Shown piece by piece: positions 55,392 through 64,000 of a stretch of DNA of 64,000 nt. The translations under genes and the position numbers were made by a program. Position 1 is the stretch's first letter. Each line of letters starts with the position of its first letter. The stretch covers positions 138,121,988-138,185,987 of the forward strand of contig NC_050105.1 in assembly GCF_902167145.1 (NCBI RefSeq), in the 5' to 3' direction. The DNA comes from Zea mays (lineage: Eukaryota; Streptophyta; Magnoliopsida; Poales; Poaceae). The notes below the pieces were generated by a model, which saw only the letters and a program-made list of their open reading frames with translations, ran no database searches and had not been told where the DNA came from.

Positions 55392-58300
55392 GTTTATGCA
55401 TCCGGGGGCTCAAGCTAGATTATCGACAGCGGATGCACAAACCACATGACGGGAGAGAAGAGGATGTTCTCTTCCTACGTCAAGAACAAGGATCCCCAAG
55501 ATTCAATAATATTCGGTGATGGGAACCAAGGCAAGGTGAAAGGGTTAGGTAAAATTGCTATTTCGTCCGAGCACTCTATTTCTAATGTGTTTTTAGTTGA
55601 GTCACTTGGATATAATTTGTTATCTGTAAGTCAACTCTGCAATATGGGATATAATTGTTTATTTACAAATGTAGATGTGTCTGTCTTTAGAAGGTGTGAT
55701 GGTTCACTAGCTTTTAAGGGTGTACTAGACGGCAAACTTTATTTAGTTGATTTTGCAAAAGAAGAGGCCGGTCTAGATGCATGCTTAATTGCTAAGACTT
55801 GCATGGGCTGGCTGTGGCATCGCTGCTTAGCACATGTGGGGATGAAGAACCTTCACAAGCTTCTAAAGGGAGAACACGTGATAGGTCTAACTAATGTGCA
55901 TTTCGAAAAAGATAGACCTTGTGCAGCTTGTCAAGCAGGGAAACAGGTGGGAAGCTCTCATCACACCAAAAATGTGATGACCACATCAAGACCCTTGGAG
56001 ATGCTTCATATGGCCCTCTTCGGACCCGTCGCCTATCTAAGCATAGGAGGAAGTAAGTATGGTCTTGTTATAGTTGATGATTTTTCCCGCTTCACTTGGG
56101 TATTCTTTTTGCAGGATAAATCTGAAACCCAAGGGACCCTCAAGCGCTTCCTCAGGAGAGCTCAAAATGAGTTTGAGCTCAAGGTGAAGAAGATAAGGAG
56201 CGACAACGGGTCCGAGTTCAAGAACCTTCAAGTGGAGGAGTTCCTTGAGGAGGAAGGGATCAAGCACGAGTTCTTCGCTCCCTACACACCACAGCAAAAT
56301 GGTGTGGTAGAGAGGAAGAACAGGACACTCATCGATATGGCGAGGACGATGCTTGGAGAGTTCAAGACCCCCGAGCGCTTTTGGTCGGAAGCCGTGAACA
56401 CGGCTTGCCACGCCATCAACCGGGTCTACCTTCACCGCCTCCTCAAGAAGACTTCGTATGAGCTACTAACCGGTAACAAACCCAATGTTTCGTATTTTCG
56501 AGTTTTTGGGAGTAAATGCTACATTCTAGTGAAGAAGGGTAGGAATTCTAAATTTGCTCCCAAAGCTGTAGAAGGGTTTTTATTAGGTTATGACTCAAAT
56601 ACAAAGGCGTATAGGGTCTTCAACAAATCATCGGGTTTGGTTGAGGTCTCTAGCGACGTTGTATTTGATGAGACTAATGGCTCTCCAAGAGAGCAAGTTG
56701 TTGATCTTGATGATGTAGATGAAGAAGACATTCCAACGGCCGCAATGCGCACCATGGCGATTGGAGATGTGAGGCCACAGGAACAAAAGGAGCAAGATCA
56801 ACCCTCTTCCTCAACGATGGTGCATCCCCCAACTCAAGACGATGAACAGGTTCATCAGGAGGAGGCGTGTGATCAAGGGGGAGCACAAGATGATCATGTG
56901 AGGGAGGAAGAAGCACAACCGGCACCTCCAACCCAAGTTCGAGCGACGATTCAAAGGAATCATCCCGTCGACCAAATTTTGGGTGATATTAGCAAGGGAG
57001 TAACTACTCGTTCCAGATTGGTTAATTTTTGTGAGCATTACTCCTTTGTCTCTTCTATTGAGCCTTTCAGGGTAGAAGAGGCCTTGCTAGATCCGGACTG
57101 GGTGTTGGCCATGCAGGAGGAGCTCAATAATTTCAAGAGAAATGAAGTTTGGACACTGGTGCCTCGTCCCAAGCAAAATGTTGTGGAAACCAAGTGGGTG
57201 TTCCGCAACAAACAGGACGAGCACGGGGTGGTGACGAGGAACAAGGCTCGACTTGTGGCAAAAGGTTATGCCCAAGTCACAGGTTTGGACTTTGAGGAGA
57301 CTTTTGCTCCTGTGGCTAGGCTAGAGTCTATTCGTATATTGCTAGCATATGCCGCTCACCATTCTTTCAGGTTGTTCCAAATGGATGTGAAGAGCGCTTT
57401 CCTTAACGGGCCGATCAAGGAGGAGGTGTACGTGGAGCAACCCCCTGGCTTCGAGGATGAACGGTACCCCGACCACGTGTGTAAGCTCTCTAAGGCGCTC
57501 TATGGACTTAAGCAAGCCCCAAGAGCATGGTATGAATGCCTTAGAGACTTTTTAATTGCTAATGCTTTCAAGGTTGGGAAAGCCGATTCGACTTTATTCA
57601 CTAAGACTTGTGATTTGTTTGTGTGCCAAATTTATGTCGATGACATAATATTTGGTTCTACTAATCAAAAGTCTTATGAATAGTTTAGCAGGGTGATGAC
57701 TCAGAAGTTCGAGATGTCGATGATGGGCGAGTTGAACTACTTCCTTGGGTTCCAAGTGAAGCAACTCAAGGACGGCACCTTCATCTCCCAAACGAAGTAT
57801 ACGCAAGACTTGCTAAAGCAGTTTGGGATGAAGGATGCCAAGCCCGCAAAGACTCCGATGGGAACCGACGGACACACCGACCTCAACAAAGGAGGTAAGT
57901 CCATTGATCAAAAGGCATACCGGTCAATGATAGGGTCTTTACTTTATTTATGTGCTAGTAGACCGGATATTATGCTTAGCGTATGCATGTGTGCTAGATT
58001 TCAATCTGATCCAAGGGAGTGTCACCTTGTGGCCGTGAAGCAAATCCTTAGATATTTAGTCGCTACGCCTTGCTTCGGGATCTGGTATCCAAAGGGGTCT
58101 AACTTTGACTTGATTGGATATTCAGACTCCGACTATGCTGGATGTAAGGTCGATAGGAAGAGTACATCGGGGACGTGCCAATTCTTAGGAAGGTCCCTGG
58201 TGTCATGGAACTCTAAGAAACAAACTTTCGTTGCCCTATCCACAGCTGAGGCCGAGTATGTTGCCGCAGGACAGTGTTGCGCGCAACTACTTTGGATGAG

Positions 58301-58586
58301 GCAAACCCTCCGGGACTTTGGCTACAATCTGAGCAAAGTTCCACTCCTATGTGATAATGAGAGTGTTATCCGAATAGCGGAAAATCCTGTTGAGCACAGC
58401 CGCACAAAGCACATTGACATCCGGCATCACTTTTTGAGAGACCACCAGCAAAAGGGAGATATCGAAGTGTTTTATGTTAGCACCGAGAACCAGCTAGCCG
58501 ATATCTTTACCAAGCCTTTAGATGAAAAGACCTTTTGCAGGCTGCGTAGTGAGCTAAATGTCTTAGATTCGCGGAACTTGGATTGA
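55392..58586 (+). pseudogene. pol of element A: protease, integrase, RT, RNase H (inactivated)
   Basis: Same domain order as element B pol, again +1 to gag. TAG at 55416-55418 replaces the Trp before the protease motif [12 protein letters not shown]. In the integrase core the first catalytic Asp is changed to Ala (HMALFGP, GCC at 56013-56015); the second Asp (IRSDNGSEF) and the Glu ([11 protein letters not shown]) remain. RT keeps [14 protein letters not shown] at 57681-57683 cuts the frame shortly after, and the rest of RT and RNase H ([18 protein letters not shown]) follows in frame to TGA 58584-58586. Even without the stops, integration by its own enzyme would be blocked. Confidence 0.92.
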
Positions 58587-59373
58587 TTTATAGCATACAT
58601 GTGTTTATGCCTTGATCATGTTCCTTATGCATTTTGTTGCTTACTTGTGGTGCTCAAGTTGTATAAACACTCCTCGGACCTCACAAGTCCTTTTGCAAGT
58701 GATGCACATATTTAGGGGGAGATGTGCTACAACTTGACCCTTTGAGACTAACCGTGTGCTTGAGTTTGCTTGATTTAGTCTCAAAGGAGGTTTGAAAGGG
58801 AAAAGGTGAACTTGGACCATGAAAGACTTCCACTGCACTCCGATGAGAGGGTAACTTATTCCAAGTTCATCTCATGTTCTCTTATTGCCTTTGTATTCTT
58901 ATTTGAAGATTTTGGTAAGGCAATGGGGTTCCGGGGCCAAAGTTGATCCTGTTTTGGTGCTTGATGCCAAAGGGGGAGAAAATAAGGCCAAAGCAATAAA
59001 TGGATCAGCTACCACTTGAGAAATTTTGAAAATAGTAGTATAGAGCTTTTGATTTGTCAAAACTCTCTTGTTGTCTCTTTTGTCAAAAGTTGGCCTCTTG
59101 TGGGGAAAATGGTTGATTATGGGAAATAGGGGGAGTTTTTGATACTGTGATCAATTTCTATTGGAACAACTCTCTTTATGTCTCTACAAGTGTGTTTGAC
59201 TTAGAGATAGGAAATTGAGGTTGATTTGCAAAAACAAACCAAGTGGTGGCAAAGTATGATCCATATATGCCAAATTTGAATCAAAACAATTTTGAGTTTT
59301 CATTTGCATTGATATTGCACTTATTCTAGTTGCTTTATGTTCTGTTGGCATAAATCACCAAAAAGGGGGAGAT
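58587..59373 (+). other. 3' region of element A with multiple polypurine tracts
   Basis: No gene. Tracts such as TTTAGGGGGAGA (about 58710), AAAGGGGGAGA (about 58970), ATAGGGGGAG (about 59127) and the terminal AAAAAGGGGGAGA (about 59360-59372). Confidence 0.85.
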
Positions 59374-60723
59374 TGAAAGGGAAATGTGCCCTTGGGCCAT
59401 TTCTAAGTATTTTGGTGATTGAGTGTCAACACAAGTGCTTTTGTGTTAATCTATGCAAAGTGGTGGACAAAGTGCAAATCAAGTCAAAAGGTATGTTTCT
59501 AGACTTAGTACATTGTTTTATGGACTAATGTATTGTGTCTAAGTGCTGGAAACAGGAGAAATCAAGAGATGGCTTTGTTCAGCCAAAGTTTGCGCAGTCT
59601 GGGTGCACCGGACAGTGTCCGGTGGTGCACCGGACAGTGTCCGGTGCGCCAGGCTGACTCTAGCGAACTTGCTGCTCTCGGGACTTCGACGGCGGTGTAC
59701 GGCTATAAATCACCGGACTGTCCGGTGGTGCACCGGACTATCCGGTGAGCCGTTCACAGGCGAACTCGTCGCTCTCGGGAAGCCATCAACGGCGTACGGC
59801 TATAATTCACCGGACTGTCCGGTGAGGCACCGGACTGTCCGGTGAGCCAACGGTCAGCCGGGGCAACGATCGGCCGAGGATTCCGCGCGTGAAGCGTGGC
59901 CGAGCCAACGGTCATATTGGGGCACCGGACTGTCCGGTGTGCACCGGATAGTGTCCGGTGCGCCAACGGCTCTCACACTCCAACGGTCGGCTTCGCCAAA
60001 CAAGGAAAGAAATCTGCACCGGACAGTGTCCGGTGGTGCACCGGACTGTCCGGTGCGCCAGTCGACAGAAGGCAAGAATTGCCTTCCAACAATGCTCTCA
60101 ACGGCTCCTAGCTGCCTTGGGGCTATAAAAGGGACCCCTTGGCGCATGGAGAAGACATCCAAGCATTCTTTGAGCACAGTTGATCACTCACACTTCGTTC
60201 TTGCGCACTTGTTTGACATTCGTAGTGATTTGAGCTCCGTTCTAGTGAGAAACTCGTGATAGTCTCTTGAGCTCAAGTCTGGGTCTTGTGTGTGCGTATT
60301 TGCTGTGATCTTTGTGTCTTGTGTGAGTTGCTCATCCCTCCCTTACTCCGTGCTTCTTTGTGAACTTCAAGTGTAAGGGCGAGAGACTCCAAGTTGTGGA
60401 GATTCCTCGCAAGCGGGATAAAGAAAAGCAAAGCAAAACTCCGTGGTATTCAAGTGGGTCTTTGGACCGCTTGAGAGGGGTTGATTGCAACCCTCGTCCG
60501 TTGGGACGCCACAACGTGGAGTAGGCAAGCGTTGGTCTTGGCCGAACCATGGGATAAACCACTGTGCCATCTCTGTGTTGATATCTTTGTGGTTATTGTG
60601 TTTTGTTGAGACTCCTCTCTAGCCACTTGGCATTATTGTGCTAACGCTTAACCAAGTTTTTGTGGCATTAAGTTTAAGTTTTACAGGATCACCTATTCAC
60701 CCCCCCCCCTCTAGGTGCTCTCA
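59374..60723 (+). repeat. 3' LTR of element A
   Basis: 1350 bp, matching the 5' LTR at about 98.5 percent by eye apart from indels. A long C-run (CCCCCCCCC) lies just before its end. Followed by GTTAT. Confidence 0.93.
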
Positions 60724-60728
60724 GTTAT

Positions 60729-61292
60729 TGAATTCCCGGCCGTCCCGGTCTACTGCATCGAGGGCGACGGCGTAGTGGTAGAAGGTGTAGGCTGGGCCCG
60801 TCACTCTGGCGTACTCAACCAGTCCAGGGAAGTGTTCCCTGCACAGCAGGCCGAGGATGACATTGGGGAGGCAACGATGACCCCCAGCATAATCCAAGAC
60901 CTGTCCAAGTGATAAATAAAAGTATTAGTTTATATTATAATTTTGAACACATAATATGAACAAGAATGAAGAACATAAAGTTACATACCTCTCCCCATCC
61001 GGCCGAATCAACGGTCGCCTGTCCCAAAGTATAGGACGCTGAGGGAGACTCGTGGGACCTCGCAGGTAGATGCTCCTCGAACCTGAAGTGCCAGAACCTG
61101 AGGCGGTCTACTGAGCTTCATCGTCGTCTTGCTGCTGGTCGTCGTCGTCCTGGTGCGCCGCCTGCTGCTGGATAAGGTCGTCCTGCTGCGCCGCCTGCTG
61201 TGTCTCGTCCTGCTCTGCCTCATCCGCCGTCCTGCTCCTCCTCCCCCCTCCTCTTCAGCCAACCGCCCACCATATTTGTCCAAAACCTGCAA
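60729..61292 (-). pseudogene. Outer CACTA Transposase_24-like gene, first exons
   Basis: On the minus strand an upstream exon has a Gln/Asp-rich stretch, a TAG at about 61109, then GSRSIYLRGPTSLPQRPILW and RRPLIRPDGE. After an intron (about 60965 to 60916) comes GQVLDYAGGHRCLPNVILGL, then LLCREHFPGLVEYARVTGPA, ending at the element A insertion. These are the N-terminal signatures of Transposase_24 proteins; the reading continues at 51636. Confidence 0.72.
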
Positions 61293-61387
61293 TTAAGAGT
61301 AAACAAATAAGCACATATAAAAAGATGTATTTAAAAACAGGTGTGAAATAAAAAGTCATATAGCATTACATCAATTAAAAATAATCT

Positions 61388-63005
61388 TCATATGTGTGGA
61401 AGGAGTAGGTCATCATAATAGGGGAGCTGAGCCAAGCCAGACTTTTGTGTCCGCATATGCTGCTCACCATATCCCACAAAACCACCTTCTGTATTGGCCA
61501 AGAGCCCATTTATCTGTTGACGAATTTCGGCACAAGTCATCGTTGCAGGTGGGCGGTCTGTCACTACGACACCTTTCGTAAAGTTCTTGATGTCTAGGCG
61601 GAATGGATGGTTAGGAGAGAGAAATTGTCGATGTTTATCGAAGGACGAATATTTGCCACCCTTTTCAACCAAATGAACCTGAGAGCTTCCTTGCAAACTG
61701 GGCATAGGAACTTACTGTGAACACACCAGGCGCAGAATAGCCCATACGCCGGTAAGTCATGCATGGAGTACTGGTACCAAACATGCATTCTGAAGTTTGT
61801 CTTCGTAGCTCGGTCATACGTCCATACCCCTTCCTCCCAGGCACGTATCAATTCATCGATCAAAGGCTCCATGTACACACCCATTTTATTCCCTGGTGTC
61901 CAGGAATTATCAACGACACGAATATATTCTGCCTTTGAAAGCACACACCAGGGGGGAGATTGATTGGGATAACAAACACGGGCCAACATGTGTACGAGGC
62001 AGCGCTCATTCCATAGGGATTAAACCCATCTGTGGCCAACGCAACACGTACATTACGAGCCTCTTCGGCTTTCTCACGGTGAATGGCATCAAAGTGTTTT
62101 CATGCTTCACCATCAGATGCGTGCACCATCTTGTCAGGATTGTATCATTTTCCATTTTTGTGCCATGTCATCTGTTTTGTGGATTCCTTTGTCATGTACA
62201 GACGCTGGATCTTCGGAATGAACGGAATGTGTCGTAGGATTGTCAAGGGGATGTCGAGCTGCCTCTTCTGTTCATCACCAGAGTCTACCTCCATGAACCT
62301 AGACGATTTACACTTGGGACAGTACTTTGCCTCCGCGTATTCTTTCCTAAATAGCACGCAGCCCTTCGGACAAGCATGAATCTGCTCATACGTCATCTTG
62401 AGTGCACGAAGGAGTTTTTGTGCCTCGTACATGCTCTTTGGCAGAACGTGATCATCCGGAAGCAGGCTCCCAGTAACCGTCAATAAGTCATCGAATGTGT
62501 CTCTACTCATGCTGTACTGCGACTTGAACGCCATTACACGCCCAATGGCATCCAATTGAGAAACCTTTGTCTGGCTGTGAAGGGGCTTTTGTGCTATGTC
62601 GAACATGTCGTAGAACGCCTTTGCAGTCGGCTCTGGCTCGTCATCCATACATCCTCCCGTGTATTGTGCCTCCTGATAGTCGTTCAACATATCCGCTACC
62701 CCCGCATCCGCGTCATAATCCTCGACACATTGTCTCAGCACTTCCTCTCTCGTACGATGCGCTTCACCATGAAAGATCCACCGAGTATAGCCCGGCGTAA
62801 ATCCATTCTTCCAAATATGTTCCACTATGGCCTTCTTTGGTTTTCTTTTCCGGTTGGCACATTTGCTGCACGGGCATGGGACTAGACTCGCTCCTTTAGC
62901 AGCTTCGTCATATGCCTGTTCCACGAAATCATCGGTCTTTCTAATCCATTCAGTGGTGACATCGTTCCTTCCTCTACAGCCCGTGTACATCCACTCACGG
63001 TCCTC
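61388..63005 (-). pseudogene. Outer CACTA TNP2 transposase, truncated
   Basis: The CACTA transposase, which cuts element ends. ATG at 63005 opens MEDREWMYTGCRGRNDVTTE, the TNP2 'transposase-associated' N-terminal domain, with a CPCSKCANRKRK zinc-like motif. The Transposase_21 domain follows (CPKGCVLFRKEYAEAKYCPK; ILRHIPFIPKIQRLYMT). TGA at 62145-62147 and 62100-62102 replace expected Arg and Trp codons. Further frame changes occur before the later blocks (GVYMEPLIDELIRAWEEGVW; MHDLPAYGLFCAWC; DIKNFTKGVVVTD). The gene stops at DDLLLPHI near 61388, so the C-terminal half is missing, and the next gene begins about 100 bp further. The element can move only with help from an intact relative. Confidence 0.88.
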
Positions 63006-63777
63006 CATAACATATATAACCAAAGCCTATCAATAGAAAATTTCGGCAGCACCTCCCCTGCACGGGGAGGTTTCCAAAACCTGCAAATAAAAGTATCAGC
63101 ACTATAGCCGACACGCAGATATACAAACGACACGATGGCCACCAATCACATCTAATCGGCATCCATATCCACCATCACATTATATAGAAACTATTTTACT
63201 AAACATATCCACCATCACATTATATGATTTTATTCACATTAATGGTGAAATCACGTGCACTCCTAACACATTTTGGGGCCTACTTTCTAAATGAATTTTG
63301 GGGAAACAAATGAACCAAACCTAAACAATTATTTAATACCCTAATCAATTACAAATACAAACATAAACAATCTACTCCACTACATTATACAATTACAAAT
63401 ATCATTCACATCACATTATATATTTAACAAATACCATTCACAATTATAAATATCATTCACAATTACAAACAAATGAACTAAAGTTTACATCACCTTGACT
63501 TGCAGGGAGGCGCGTGGGCAACCTGGTGGCAGCGGTGGTCCGGGCGCGTGTGGCTGCCGGACTTCGGTGGTGGGGGGCGGGCCGGGCGCGTGGGGGCGGG
63601 CGGCGGGAGGACGACGGCGTGGGGCGCGGCCGGACGGCGGCGACCCGGCGCGTGGGGCGCGGATGGACGGTGGCGGGCGGGCGGCGGGCCGGTGGCGACG
63701 TACCGGGCGGGTGGCAGGAAGCAAGTGAAAGGAGAGAAGGAAAGGAGAAGAGAGAAGAGGGCTGCGGGCGGCGGTAT
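63006..63777 (-). other. 5' leader region of the outer CACTA
   Basis: Minus-strand leader. A small exon-like block at about 63035-63075 (CAGGGGAGGTGCTGCCGAAA) is flanked by AG and GT. 63150-63480 is AT-rich with repeated TTACAAATATCATTCACA-like phrases. 63500-63770 is very GC-rich with frames on all strands that look like composition artefacts. Confidence 0.55.
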
Positions 63778-64000
63778 ACTTACCTTCTTTGCTGAGTGCC
63801 TGTGATCTGGCACTCGGCAAATTTTTTTTTAAATTTAAAAATATACTTTGCCGAGTGTCGGATTGCGGGCACTCGGCAAAGCTGTCTTTGTCGAGTGCTA
63901 GCTGAATAGGTACTCGGCAAAGATCTGTTTTAGGGTCTTTGCCAAGTGCCAACGGACAGGCACTCGGCAAAGATATCTTTGCAGAGTGCTAGCTGGACAG
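63778..64000. repeat. Right subterminal repeats of the outer CACTA (terminus beyond the edge)
   Basis: About nine copies of CTTTGCCGAGTG and CACTCGGCAAAG in both orientations, matching those at 4158-4790. The terminal CACTA repeat itself is not in the window. Confidence 0.85.

Larger units (their letters stand above)
51642..60723 (+). mobile_element. Element A: Sirevirus Ty1/copia retrotransposon, 9.1 kb
   Basis: LTRs 51642-52949 and 59374-60723 begin TGAAAGGGAAATGTGCC and end GGTGCTCTCA. The duplication GTTAT is exact (51637-51641, 60724-60728). Organisation matches element B (tRNA-Met primer site, large Gag, copia-order pol, multiple polypurine tracts), but the LTR differs, so it is a sister family (Ji/Opie/Giepum group; name tentative). 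LTRs differ at about 20 sites by eye plus indels. gag and pol both carry disabling lesions. Confidence 0.93.
4158..64000 (-). mobile_element. Outer CACTA element (En/Spm superfamily), right end outside the window
   Basis: The left terminus CACTACCGAAATCGAC begins at 4158 after TTT, the putative 3-bp target duplication. Dense CACTCGGCAAAG / CTTTGCCGAGTG subterminal repeats follow it and recur at 63778-64000 near the unseen right end. Genes lie on the minus strand, TNP2 at the right and a Transposase_24-like gene at the left. The element proper survives as four blocks: 4158-4898, 24801-25325, 50540-51641 and 60724-64000. They are separated by an inner CACTA and two Sireviruses, each with a matching target duplication. 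TNP2 is truncated and has stops, so the element looks non-autonomous. Confidence 0.85.

Noticed and set aside
63495..63813. Several overlapping frames of 77-107 aa near the right end
   Set aside because: All in one very GC-rich leader block, on both strands, with low-complexity products.

Overview
This is plant nuclear DNA, almost certainly maize or a close Zea relative. Nearly every base belongs to transposable elements of grass type: Sirevirus Ty1/copia elements with CACCGGACTGTCCGGTG palindromes, Tat-clade Ty3/gypsy elements, CACTA elements with CACTCGGCAAAG subterminal repeats, a MuDR-like element, a hAT element and small MITEs. I found no prokaryotic, organellar, rRNA, tRNA or CRISPR sequence. 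The only ordinary host gene I can support is a small group 1 LEA (seed/desiccation) gene at 2747-3085. Its promoter has a TATA box and two ABRE-like motifs.

Layout. 1-2310: the 5' part of a MuDR-like (MULE) transposase gene on the minus strand, with a leader containing three perfect hairpins. 2311-3285: the LEA gene. 3286-3464: a Tourist-like MITE with TTA duplications. From 4158 (CACTACCG terminus) to beyond the right edge lies one outer CACTA element, cut into four pieces by later insertions. (i) An inner CACTA, 4899-24800 (3-bp duplication AAA), carries captured exons of a DEAD-box RNA helicase. It is itself split by a 15.1-kb Tat-clade LTR retrotransposon (8262-23383, duplication GGTGT), which in turn holds a hAT element (20930-21791, duplication GCGGACGC). 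(ii) Sirevirus 'B', 25326-50539 (duplication ATAGT), is interrupted in gag by a second Tat-type element 'C', 28168-44016 (duplication GTACC), whose 3' end has an extra LTR. (iii) Sirevirus 'A', 51642-60723 (duplication GTTAT). The remaining outer CACTA sequence (24801-25325, 50540-51641, 60724-64000) encodes minus-strand TNP2 and a Transposase_24-like gene.

Coding state. B has an uninterrupted pol, and its gag is broken only by C. A, C and the 8262-23383 element (called 'E') carry several nonsense and frameshift lesions. E is young (two 629-bp LTRs, 6 differences by eye), has a broken gag-pol, but carries an antisense accessory gene that stays open through four exons (1007 codons plus stop), and a second antisense acidic-protein gene with its own TATA box.

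The most interesting signal is structural. In both Tat-type elements every TCGGGGGC purine tract (the true polypurine tract and upstream copies) directly follows a 12-16-bp stem-loop. The stem sequence differs between copies while pairing is kept. Upstream copies are followed by a second hairpin, also with paired changes. A separate array of about nineteen 41-bp stem-loops with paired changes lies beside the antisense gene in E.
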